A stretch of 64,000 nt of DNA from a virus. The translations under genes were made by a program, and so were the position numbers. Under the pieces are notes generated by a model. It saw nothing but the letters and a program-made list of their open reading frames with translations. It did not search any database and was not told the origin of the DNA. This document shows, in pieces, positions 58,432 through 64,000 of this stretch (positions within the stretch are counted from its first letter, which is position 1; each line of letters begins with the position of its first letter). The DNA is taken from IMG/VR virus record IMGVR_UViG_3300029922_000013, positions 86,859-150,858 of that record. One strand, 5' to 3'.

Positions 58432-58704
58432 CTAAAACCCCTGAAATTCTTCGAGTTTTTCATATTCACATCGTTTGATCTCAACCCGAGTTACTGTGTA
58501 CTGCGTACCTACATCCATTTGTTGGATCATTTCGAATACACCTTCTGCATTGGTTTCCAGATAAGAGTCTTCGTCATTGGATATACGCCAAGCAGGAATT
58601 ACGGCGTAATAATAGTCTTCGTAACAATGCAAATGACAGCCACCCTGTTGGACCATTTGACCAGGCATCTCTTCCTTACAATGGTGACAGTGAAATTCAA
58701 GCAT
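58432..58704 (-). CDS. Small LIM/zinc-finger-like protein
   Basis: The 90-residue protein starts MLEFHCHHCKEEM and has GGCHLHCYE about 15 residues later: a C-x2-C...C-x3-C set with additional His, as in LIM-like or zinc-ribbon folds. The C-terminal half is a beta/alpha domain. It overlaps the next upstream gene by eight bases. Confidence 0.6.
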   Translation of the reverse strand: MLEFHCHHCKEEMPGQMVQQGGCHLHCYEDYYYAVIPAWRISNDEDSYLETNAEGVFEMIQQMDVGTQYTVTRVEIKRCEYEKLEEFQGF

Positions 58705-58909
58705 CTTCGCTCACTACCAATGTGAGAGGTTCGTACTTTTCTTTAAGTTTGTCATACTCACGCATCCAGGATATGCAAAGGGTTTCCAGCTCCTCATTAT
58801 TTTGGTTAAGTACTTTAATTTCCTTTAGCAAATCTCCAATCATATTGTACTCCATCGAGTCATTAAAGGATGTATTACGGTAGTAATGTTCAATTTGTTC
58901 AGTAGTCAT
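58697..58909 (-). CDS. Hypothetical small protein, first gene of leftward group
   Basis: I start it at ATG 58909 (MTTEQIEHYY) rather than at a TTG 27 bases earlier. The 70-residue product is helical (LLKEIKVLNQNNEELETLCISWM). A TTGACT at 58939-58944 could be a -35 box, but the spacing leaves almost no leader. Confidence 0.55.
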   Translation of the reverse strand: MTTEQIEHYYRNTSFNDSMEYNMIGDLLKEIKVLNQNNEELETLCISWMREYDKLKEKYEPLTLVVSEDA

Positions 58910-58958
58910 ACCCCCATATTCCACTAAGTGAACCAAAAAGTCAAGCTTAAAATAAAGG

Positions 58959-58987
58959 TTGACAAATGCAACATATAAGGATATCCT
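58959..58987 (+). promoter_or_regulatory. Sigma70-like promoter of the rightward operon/structured RNA
   Basis: TTGACA (58959-58964) and TATCCT (58982-58987) are separated by 17 bases. The expected start near 58994 coincides with the first base of the closing helix of the structured RNA. Confidence 0.62.
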
Positions 58988-58993
58988 GTACTA

Positions 58994-59181
58994 GAGATGA
59001 GCGGAATGTTAGATGTGAGAGCGGGACGGCGTTAAAGAGGTTAAAGCCCTCAGGTTCAAGAGTAATTACTTGACGGCCGTAAACAGCTCACTGGAAATAC
59101 TCACCGGCCATTGTCGGCGATAGGGAATAATTGGCGCCTACTGAATACCTATCAAAGCTAGCGTAGCGACTAGCCCATCTC
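58994..59181 (+). ncRNA. Long structured RNA (leader or free ncRNA)
   Basis: About 190 bases without an open frame fold on paper into a closed multi-helix structure. The outer stem is GAGATG/CATCTC (58994-58999, 59176-59181). A nested arm has GTGAG/CTCAC (59015, 59087), ACGGC/GCCGT (59026, 59076), GAGG/CCTC (59037, 59048) and TCAAG/CTTGA (59056, 59069). A second arm is GATAGG/CCTATC (59119, 59148), and a third hairpin is GCTAG/CTAGC (59157, 59170). CGCTTTT follows the closing stem. It starts at a good promoter and ends 18 bases before the next ATG. I do not recognise a known class. Confidence 0.62.
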
Positions 59182-59199
59182 GCTTTTAAAGGAAGAAAC

Positions 59200-59454
59200 A
59201 TGACCCTAATAGAAATTTTGGAAGAGCTTACAAATTACTGTGCCCTGAACACTTCTGAACGAATAGAATTAGATCTTCTCTTACCTGGAACAGTTTTGGA
59301 AGCCTGGAATCACAGTATGCGTCCTATAATGATCTATAATCCTGGAACTCCTTCTGATATGACTCCTACGATATCGGGCACTATCTACGGAACAGGCGGA
59401 ATCGTCAGACTCCACAGACAAGAATTCGTGGAAGTTAGAGATAAAAATAGTTGA
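59200..59454 (+). CDS. Hypothetical small protein
   Basis: The 84-residue product has GGAAG ahead of its ATG. It has a helical start (TLIEILEELTNYCALNTSERIELDLLLPG) and a Gly/Thr-rich beta end. It is the first gene after the structured RNA. The family is not recognised. Confidence 0.6.
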   Translation: MTLIEILEELTNYCALNTSERIELDLLLPGTVLEAWNHSMRPIMIYNPGTPSDMTPTISGTIYGTGGIVRLHRQEFVEVRDKNS

Positions 59455-59478
59455 CTTTTAAAAATAGTATGGTATCGT
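59451..59478 (+). promoter_or_regulatory. Sigma70-like promoter
   Basis: TTGACT (59451-59456) overlaps the stop of the preceding gene; TATCGT (59473-59478) follows after 16 bases. It drives the hairpin element and the gene at 59569. Confidence 0.55.
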
Positions 59479-59509
59479 AGTTTTGTGATCATGGAAGACC
59501 ACAACAAAG

Positions 59510-59560
59510 CAGCGGATGTCCTTGGCCCGCATCCTTGGGTGTCCGCTGTGTAAATTTTTG
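59510..59560 (+). terminator. Attenuator-like hairpin or small-RNA terminator
   Basis: CAGCGGATGTCC (59510-59521) pairs with GGGTGTCCGCTG (59537-59548) over 12 positions including three G-U pairs, with a 15-base loop. It is followed by TGTAAATTTTT. Lying between a promoter and the gene at 59569, it would release a transcript of about 75 bases, or act as an attenuator. The T tract is interrupted by AAA, so efficiency is uncertain. Confidence 0.55.
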
Positions 59561-59568
59561 GAGGTAGT

Positions 59569-59934
59569 ATGTCTAATCTAGTCAAACATGCAGAACAAGA
59601 AATGCGAATCGCTGGCCTTTATGATGAAGGCGCTGATTATGATGGCATGATTCCAGATGCTGTCGTAGAAATTGTCAAGGTATTCGCAGCTCAAGGACAT
59701 TCCGGCATGTCTGCTTCTATTGTAACTTCCATTCTAGAAAGAGTCCTAAGATATAAGGTTCTTGAACCCATCAATTCAGATCCTCAATATTGGATGGAAG
59801 TTTCTGCTGAACAAATGGGCAGAGCGGGAGTTTGGCAATCCACTAGAGATCCTGGCTTCTTCTCAGAGGACGGTGGAACTACATTTTACAGTTTGGATGA
59901 CCCAGAAAAGAAGAATTGGCCAAAGAGGTTCTAA
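59569..59934 (+). CDS. Conserved phage hypothetical protein
   Basis: The 121-residue product has SD GGAGG. Its sequence MSNLVKHAEQEMRIAGLYDEGADYDGMI...VFAAQGHSGMSASIVTSILERVL belongs to a type I know from many unrelated phages, with the invariant 'AQGHSGMSA' helix. The second half is variable. No function is established. It lies downstream of an attenuator-like hairpin. Confidence 0.7.
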   Translation: MSNLVKHAEQEMRIAGLYDEGADYDGMIPDAVVEIVKVFAAQGHSGMSASIVTSILERVLRYKVLEPINSDPQYWMEVSAEQMGRAGVWQSTRDPGFFSEDGGTTFYSLDDPEKKNWPKRF

Positions 59935-59935
59935 T

Positions 59936-60166
59936 ATGACAAAAAATGACTTTACTATGTTTTTAGGGAATATCTTCAAGAAATGGTCCGTAACTGAGAA
60001 TCAGAAGACTAATACTATTACAGTTAAAGTGGATGGACCTATGCTAGCCCACGACGTTATCTATTTAACAGGTTTTGCTCCAGCTAGCGTGCGCGTGGAG
60101 TTCTGTACCATGAACTGGTTCGAGCGACGTTTCACTGAAAACAGGAGCTGGAAGGTTAAGAAATGA
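59936..60166 (+). CDS. Hypothetical small protein
   Basis: I start it at ATG 59936 (MTKNDFTMF), one base after the preceding stop. The 76-residue product has two beta strands (TNTITVKVDGP, ASVRVEFCTM) and a basic tail. The family is not recognised. Confidence 0.58.
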   Translation: MTKNDFTMFLGNIFKKWSVTENQKTNTITVKVDGPMLAHDVIYLTGFAPASVRVEFCTMNWFERRFTENRSWKVKK

Positions 60167-60360
60167 CCAGCATCTTAGACCAACTACAGAAGCTTAATCT
60201 GATGCAAACTATAGCAGATATAGAGAATATGGACAAGCAACCTTCTTTGTGGTATGGTCACTTTAAGTCAATAAATGGCAGAGAGCCTACCCAAGAAGAA
60301 ATTGATTTGGAATTAGCTGGATTATACGATACCTTAAACTGGCTAGACACACATGAGTGA
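60163..60360 (+). CDS. Hypothetical small protein
   Basis: The 65-residue acidic, helical product (LDQLQKLNLMQTIADIENM) has ATGA overlap with its upstream neighbour and an eight-base overlap with the next gene. Confidence 0.55.
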   Translation: MTSILDQLQKLNLMQTIADIENMDKQPSLWYGHFKSINGREPTQEEIDLELAGLYDTLNWLDTHE

Positions 60361-60559
60361 AGAAGACCAAATCCTTCTAGAAGTTAGAGAGCTTATGGGT
60401 TGGACAAAGAGATATGCAGAGCTTTGGTATACTTTACCTAATTCGAATTTTGGAAATGTTAGTCCAAAACAGATGGTTGATGTGGGACGTGCGCACAAAG
60501 TATTTCAGTTCATATCAGCCGCAAGAGAAGAAAACTTTCCTCCGAAGGATTCAAAATGA
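60353..60559 (+). CDS. Hypothetical small protein
   Basis: The 68-residue helical product (EEDQILLEVRELMGWTKRYAELWY) is embedded in the operon by overlaps at both ends. The family is not recognised. Confidence 0.55.
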   Translation: MSEEDQILLEVRELMGWTKRYAELWYTLPNSNFGNVSPKQMVDVGRAHKVFQFISAAREENFPPKDSK

Positions 60560-60804
60560 CCCAAGAAGACCTAAAGTTTCTAGAAGAAGTGATCTCCAAG
60601 GCATCTCCTAAATTTGGACCTTACACGTCTAATTACCCTTTCTATGCGGACGTTACCAAACCTGCTCCTAGCATGTCCAAGCACGACCACGAAAGACCTA
60701 CGTACTGGCGTATAGAAGACGCTGTGTTTATAGCTGTCGCCCGTGAGTTCCTACCGAAATTGGTAGAAGAAGTTAAAAGGCTTCAAAAGGTAGAGAATGC
60801 CTAG
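60556..60804 (+). CDS. Hypothetical small protein
   Basis: The 82-residue product has a Pro/Tyr-rich middle (GPYTSNYPFYADVTKPAPSM) and a C-terminal helix (FIAVAREFLPKLVEEVKRL). It overlaps the following 58-residue gene by eight bases. Confidence 0.55.
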   Translation: MTQEDLKFLEEVISKASPKFGPYTSNYPFYADVTKPAPSMSKHDHERPTYWRIEDAVFIAVAREFLPKLVEEVKRLQKVENA

Positions 60805-60973
60805 ACTCGTGTATACTCAAGAAGACTTGGGTAAGATGGACCATGAAGTATATGAACACTTAATGTTCGCCATCAATACTCGTTTTTGGCATATGCTAGG
60901 GATTGACTGGAAAACGTATATAGAGTACTACCAAGACCCGGTAACCAAAGAAATGGTGATTGAATGGGAATGA
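60797..60973 (+). CDS. Very small hypothetical protein
   Basis: The 58-residue frame starts at ATG 60797 with AGAG upstream. The product is helical with several aromatic residues (FWHMLGIDWKTYIEYY). It overlaps genes on both sides. Confidence 0.52.
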   Translation: MPRLVYTQEDLGKMDHEVYEHLMFAINTRFWHMLGIDWKTYIEYYQDPVTKEMVIEWE

Positions 60974-61098
60974 AAGTACATAAACACTTGACTTCTGGAA
61001 TAACTCATTGTATGCTGGGCTTAGGAACAAAGCCAATTTGGATTACTCTTCATTGGACCAACGTAACGTGTAAGAAGTGTCTTGGGAGGAAGAAATGA
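60970..61098 (+). CDS. Very small protein with CxxC tail
   Basis: This 42-residue frame starts at ATG 60970, overlapping the previous stop (ATGA); an ATG six bases earlier is in frame. It is rich in His, Trp and Thr (HKHLTSGITHCM, WITLHWTNVTCKKC) and ends with CKKCLGRKK, which could complete a zinc site with the internal His/Cys. Confidence 0.5.
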   Translation: MKVHKHLTSGITHCMLGLGTKPIWITLHWTNVTCKKCLGRKK

Positions 61099-61337
61099 AT
61101 AAACTAATTTTGTTTATTATTTTAGTGTCTATGCCGGTTCTTGCCGAAGAACGATACTACCACTACATGGACTGTGTTAAGGTTGTGAGTGGATTTTTTG
61201 AAGGATGTAAAGGCAAAACGGTAAGTTGGCGCTATGTGGGTGAAGTTACCTACAGTGTAGAGTTGCAGTGCAAAGGACATTCCACAATTGAAAGTTTTAT
61301 AAGTTTGGATCTTAGGCCAGCTAAAGGATGTTTATAA
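61095..61337 (+). CDS. Secreted Cys-containing small protein
   Basis: I start it at MNKLILFII (61095), behind GGGAGGAAG. The 80-residue product has a clear signal peptide with a cleavage site after PVLA. The mature part of about 63 residues has four cysteines and is beta-rich, so it is probably a disulfide-bonded periplasmic protein. The function is unknown. Confidence 0.62.
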   Translation: MNKLILFIILVSMPVLAEERYYHYMDCVKVVSGFFEGCKGKTVSWRYVGEVTYSVELQCKGHSTIESFISLDLRPAKGCL

Positions 61338-61340
61338 TAT

Positions 61341-61487
61341 ATGAAAACACTAGTAATTGCGACACAAGGTATTTTGTTAGGCGTAGGTATTCAGGGTCTA
61401 TTCGAGTCAAATCCTCGCTTATGGCTAGCTATTATAATTCTAAATCCAGTGCTGACATGCGTATATTCGCTGTTGGATAGGAAATAG
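61341..61487 (+). CDS. Small membrane protein
   Basis: The 48-residue frame starts at ATG 61341. It has two short hydrophobic segments (about 3-19 and 27-44) and ends DRK. It is tightly spaced between neighbouring genes. It could be a small holin-like or envelope peptide. Confidence 0.5.
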   Translation: MKTLVIATQGILLGVGIQGLFESNPRLWLAIIILNPVLTCVYSLLDRK

Positions 61488-61489
61488 AT

Positions 61490-61702
61490 ATGGCCAAAAC
61501 AACAACCGCAAAAGAACTTCTTGACTTTTTAGAACAAGTAGTACATGATGGTTATGGTGAAGCGGAAGTCCTGCTCGATACTGAAGCTAGAACTTTTGAT
61601 TATCATATGGCTAAAGTAGGTAGAGCTTACGTAAATAACGAAACCGATCCAGAGTATCCATTCGTAAGTTTACATGAACAAAGAAACATTAAAGGAGAAT
61701 AA
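61490..61702 (+). CDS. Hypothetical small protein
   Basis: The 70-residue acidic alpha/beta product (TTAKELLDFLEQVVHDGYGEAEVLLDTE) resembles small phage proteins with a helix then a strand carrying V-L-L-D. It starts two bases after the previous stop. The function is unknown. Confidence 0.58.
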   Translation: MAKTTTAKELLDFLEQVVHDGYGEAEVLLDTEARTFDYHMAKVGRAYVNNETDPEYPFVSLHEQRNIKGE

Positions 61703-61703
61703 A

Positions 61704-61949
61704 ATGGCACGCAGATACAACTTTCCAAATCGTAAAGAAGCCCGTAAAGCATCAGCACAAACTAGACAAGAAGCCTCAGATAAGCTCACTACAGAACAAA
61801 AGCTGGCTAAAGCTACTCCTGGTTCTAGGGAGTACAATAGGCTTCTAACCAAGGTAGGGACGGTGCCTAAGCCTAACAAGAAGTCTAAGAATAAGGCTTT
61901 AGACGCACTTGCAGTAGAAACCGAAAATCTAGGTGTGGAGTTTAAGTAA
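61704..61949 (+). CDS. Small basic hypothetical protein
   Basis: I start it at MARRYNFPN (61704), behind AAAGGAGAA. The 81-residue product is highly basic and polar, with a Lys/Asn-rich stretch (PKPNKKSKNKAL). It could bind nucleic acid. The family is not recognised. Confidence 0.6.
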   Translation: MARRYNFPNRKEARKASAQTRQEASDKLTTEQKLAKATPGSREYNRLLTKVGTVPKPNKKSKNKALDALAVETENLGVEFK

Positions 61950-61950
61950 T

Positions 61951-62262
61951 ATGATCACTAACAATACACAAATGACAACTACCCCAGCTAAGCTCAGTCC
62001 GGAAAATTTTTGCTATTGGCTTCAAGGCCTATTTGAGCTGACAGATACGGTAGCATTAACCGAAAAACAAGTAAAACAAATCAAAGACCATCTTGGATAT
62101 GTATTTAACACAGTCCATGTTCCAACCACTGTAACTATTGCAACACCTCCAGCTTCTCCCTACCTTCCTGGTTATGGTGGGCCTACATCTGGTACCACTA
62201 CTATCTCTTGTGGAAATATTCTCGATAGTGGTACATTACCTTTCATCTCTACAGTTTGTTAA
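61951..62262 (+). CDS. Conserved phage hypothetical protein
   Basis: I start it at MITNNTQM (61951). The 103-residue product carries KLSPENFCYWLQGLFEL...LTEKQVKQIKDHLGYVF, a short helical motif that I have seen in proteins of many unrelated phages, followed by a variable Pro/Gly/Thr-rich tail. The function is unknown. Confidence 0.68.
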   Translation: MITNNTQMTTTPAKLSPENFCYWLQGLFELTDTVALTEKQVKQIKDHLGYVFNTVHVPTTVTIATPPASPYLPGYGGPTSGTTTISCGNILDSGTLPFISTVC

Positions 62263-62274
62263 AAAGGAGTAAAT

Positions 62275-62496
62275 ATGTCAGAACGTGCAAAGAAAGTATT
62301 CGAAAGTCGTGGGTTAGATGGTCAGGAAGAGCACATGGCTCGCATTAAAGCTGCTGCGGAAGTACTTTGGGACGAACTAGATAACATTTCTGTTTATCCT
62401 GGTAATTCTGAAGGGATGCGTTTGATTAGTTTGGCCAAGACTTCTTTGGAGCAGACTGTCATGTGGGGCGTTAAATCGCTATCGAGGAATCACTAA
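62275..62496 (+). CDS. Hypothetical small helical protein
   Basis: The 73-residue product has SD AAAGGAG. It is helical (MARIKAAAEVLWDELDNI; MRLISLAKTSLEQTVMWGVK). This type of small protein, often with Arg-Leu-x-x-Leu-Ala-x-T-x-L-E near the end, is common in phages. The function is unknown. Confidence 0.6.
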   Translation: MSERAKKVFESRGLDGQEEHMARIKAAAEVLWDELDNISVYPGNSEGMRLISLAKTSLEQTVMWGVKSLSRNH

Positions 62497-62789
62497 TGAA
62501 AGACTACGAGAACGAGCTAAGTATTGTAAGGGAAGCTCTCGCAAAAAGTATGGAGAGTTTTATAGGTGAAAAGCTTACGTCAGCAGCATTAGTAGATATA
62601 GAACACGTTATCCTAATGCAGCTTCACGACCTAATTAGTAGGGGGATCGTCTCCAATCCTAAATTGCCAGTAGTTAGGGTTAAGTCTAACAATGTGGACA
62701 GAAGCGTATCCGTAAAATTCTTCGATTCAGATACAAACGAAGAAATATCACTACAAGATTTGCTTTTAGAGGAGAAGATAGGAACATGA
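62496..62789 (+). CDS. Hypothetical small protein
   Basis: In this 97-residue product the N-terminal half is helical and the C-terminal half has strands (PVVRVKSNNVDRSVSVKFFD). It overlaps the previous stop by one base and the next start by four. Confidence 0.58.
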   Translation: MKDYENELSIVREALAKSMESFIGEKLTSAALVDIEHVILMQLHDLISRGIVSNPKLPVVRVKSNNVDRSVSVKFFDSDTNEEISLQDLLLEEKIGT

Positions 62790-63001
62790 AAGACCATGAC
62801 GAAGACTATGAGGGGCGGATTTTTACAGTTGAAGTGACCAACAATGGTTTTCTACTTGTAAACAATAACACCAATGTTACGGGCTGGAAAAGCAGACACT
62901 TCAATAATTTTACGGATCTGGTGGACAGTCTTGCAGGAGCGGTGGGCATCCTAGATTCAGGCGAAATCGTAAGTAATATACAAAATGGATATAAATTTTA
63001 A
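62786..63001 (+). CDS. Hypothetical small protein
   Basis: The 71-residue alpha/beta product (IFTVEVTNNGFLLVNNN; FNNFTDLVDSLAGAV) resembles a small double-psi or YopX-type phage domain, but the match is weak. ATGA overlap upstream. Confidence 0.55.
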   Translation: MKDHDEDYEGRIFTVEVTNNGFLLVNNNTNVTGWKSRHFNNFTDLVDSLAGAVGILDSGEIVSNIQNGYKF

Positions 63002-63002
63002 T

Positions 63003-63179
63003 ATGGCAAAAACTAAACAAAAGAAAATCATGTGTCCAGAAACCGATGTTGTTGATCAACTAACACCAGCTCAAGCAAGGGCTCTTCTTAAGGATCTTAT
63101 GGAAAAGTTAGACGAACTAGCTATGGACGATTTCTTTGGTACCGAAGGGTGGAGAGAATATCTAGGTTATGGAAGTTAA
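63003..63179 (+). CDS. Hypothetical small protein
   Basis: I start it at MAKTKQKK (63003); a start at 62985 inside the previous gene is possible. The 58-residue product has a basic beginning and a long helix (LTPAQARALLKDLMEKLDELA). Confidence 0.52.
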   Translation: MAKTKQKKIMCPETDVVDQLTPAQARALLKDLMEKLDELAMDDFFGTEGWREYLGYGS

Positions 63180-63180
63180 T

Positions 63181-63315
63181 ATGGAAATTGAAGTTCAAGT
63201 TTCAAATTGCGCGTGCACTGAAGAATCGGACGTTGGCACTCATTGGGTTAAAGACGGAGTGGTTTACAGTGAGTACTATTGTTTTAAGTGTTACAATAAG
63301 AAGGGTAATAGTTGA
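63181..63315 (+). CDS. Very small zinc-ribbon-like protein
   Basis: The 44-residue frame starts one base after the previous stop. It contains C-x-C (10-12) and C-x-x-C (34-37), enough for one zinc ion. It is directly followed by the GTG start of the metallophosphatase gene. Confidence 0.52.
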   Translation: MEIEVQVSNCACTEESDVGTHWVKDGVVYSEYYCFKCYNKKGNS

Positions 63316-63876
63316 GTGATTTACTTCAGTAGTGATTCTCATTATTTTCACCGAAACATCATTACCTATACTAATAGGCCGTTTAAAGATATCGAGCACA
63401 TGAATGAAGCTCTAATCCAAAATTGGAATTCGGTTGTGAAGCCTGAAGACGAGATCTGGGTTCTGGGAGATTTTTCGTTTGGCAAGCCAGATAAGACTGC
63501 TGAGATCGTAAAAAGACTTAATGGTTACAAGAGGCTTGTTTTGGGGAACCATGATAAAAAGAGTCATTTATGGGGATTTGACGAGGTGATTACCGGTAAC
63601 ACCTCTACTAAAATCGGCGACACTTCAGTGTTACTAAGCCACTATCCATATCCGCCTAGACCAGAAGAAAATTCTGATCAGTACGACGTAAGATATCTCG
63701 ATCGTAGGTACGAAGACAGAGGAGCCTGGTTGCTTCATGGCCATAGCCACGGCAATAACGGCAAAATGAAAAGAAAAATGATTGATGTTGGAGTAGACTG
63801 TTGGAACTATACACCGATTTCCATTGACTTCATCCAAGAACTTATGGCAAAATATCCAGAAGGATTTAAAGAGTAG
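63316..63876 (+). CDS. Calcineurin-like metallophosphoesterase
   Basis: This 186-residue product starts with GTG directly after the preceding stop. It has the metallophosphatase motifs in order: SDSHYFH (DxH, 7-13), GDFSF, GNHD, LLSHYP and HGHSHG. The two-metal site would hydrolyse phosphoesters. Phage and bacterial homologues of this length include small nucleases and nucleotide phosphatases; the substrate cannot be read from the sequence. It is the last complete gene in the window. Confidence 0.88.
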   Translation: MIYFSSDSHYFHRNIITYTNRPFKDIEHMNEALIQNWNSVVKPEDEIWVLGDFSFGKPDKTAEIVKRLNGYKRLVLGNHDKKSHLWGFDEVITGNTSTKIGDTSVLLSHYPYPPRPEENSDQYDVRYLDRRYEDRGAWLLHGHSHGNNGKMKRKMIDVGVDCWNYTPISIDFIQELMAKYPEGFKE

Positions 63877-63880
63877 CATA

Positions 63881-64000
63881 GGGGTGCAAAGCGCAATTCG
63901 TTGGGATCGCTGTTAAATGGCCTTAACCAGCCCCATTGGAAACAGGTGCCTTAAGGATGCTTAGGGTAAACGAGACGTGGACACACTATCGGCCTGTTTG
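63881..64000 (+). ncRNA. Structured non-coding region, runs off the window
   Basis: After the metallophosphatase stop there are at least 120 bases without a convincing frame. Visible stems are AGCG/CGCT (63890-63893, 63908-63911), GTTAA/TTAAC (63912-63916, 63923-63927) and CCA/TGG (63927-63929, 63937-63939), and there is a CCTTAAGG palindrome. It shares GTTAAA and a TGGAAA context with the structured RNA at 58994. The 3' end is missing, so no class can be assigned. Confidence 0.4.

Noticed and set aside
58994-59181. Cobalamin riboswitch or c-di-GMP riboswitch in the structured RNA
   Set aside because: Short resemblances (CACTGG, GGGACG...AAAG) are not embedded in the conserved core of either class, so no assignment is made.
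59451-59560. Second CDS start upstream of 59569 within the hairpin region
   Set aside because: Frames through the hairpin are short and interrupted; the strong SD GGAGG is directly before 59569.
1-64000. CRISPR arrays, insertion sequences, integrase or attachment sites
   Set aside because: No regularly spaced direct repeats, transposase, HNH/GIY endonuclease or integrase reading frame was seen. The repeats present are coding repeats in fibre shafts.

Overview
The window is part of the genome of a large tailed phage with a contractile (myovirus-type) tail. I see no rRNA, tRNA, bacterial housekeeping operon, insertion sequence or CRISPR array. By eye the DNA is about 40% G+C. The genes are densely packed, with many ATGA start/stop overlaps and good Shine-Dalgarno (SD) sequences. 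A Gram-negative host is likely, because the phage encodes a PagL-like outer-membrane barrel and several lipoproteins. Capsid, terminase, sheath and DNA polymerase genes are not present, so the window is only a fraction of the genome.

Layout. (1) 1-4746, plus strand: replication block with a RecA/DnaB-type helicase, an archaeo-eukaryotic-type primase, a zinc metallopeptidase-like protein, a CYTH triphosphate-tunnel enzyme and small proteins. (2) 4841-38833, mostly minus strand: late tail module. Read in transcription order it runs tape measure, hub, spike, a LysM/gp25-like fusion, a 1907-residue baseplate-J-like wedge, a second wedge protein, a tube-like protein and five fibre or fibre-associated proteins. 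Three small plus-strand gene groups sit inside it (18785-19395, 20216-21044, 31903-32833); one encodes a lytic transglycosylase and one an HExxH peptidase. (3) 38958-54826, minus strand: accessory and nucleotide metabolism. It contains a PagL-like protein, an Rrf2-like regulator, a HAD phosphatase, an IMPDH/GMP-reductase family enzyme, an RNA-repair set (RNA ligase, 5'-kinase/3'-phosphatase, RlaP-like nucleotidyltransferase), a class II ribonucleotide reductase, dUTPase, and many small membrane, secreted and zinc-binding proteins. (4) 55082-55801, plus strand: an isolated late Ig-like protein. (5) 55798-58909, minus strand: small hypothetical genes. (6) 58959-64000, plus strand: a promoter, a long structured RNA, then a run of small genes ending in a metallophosphatase and a second structured RNA that runs off the window.

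Regulation. The decanucleotide GCAATCTTTA (core AATCTTTA) occurs nine times between genes, always in the orientation of the downstream gene and always in front of virion, tail or late genes. I propose it as a phage-specific late promoter core. The non-structural blocks instead carry sigma70-like TTGACA/TTGACT boxes with 16-17 base spacers.

Most notable: the nine-copy motif; the RNA-repair set with a nested RNA hairpin between two of its genes; the long structured RNA behind its own promoter at 58994-59181; and domain shuffling between neighbouring tail fibres.
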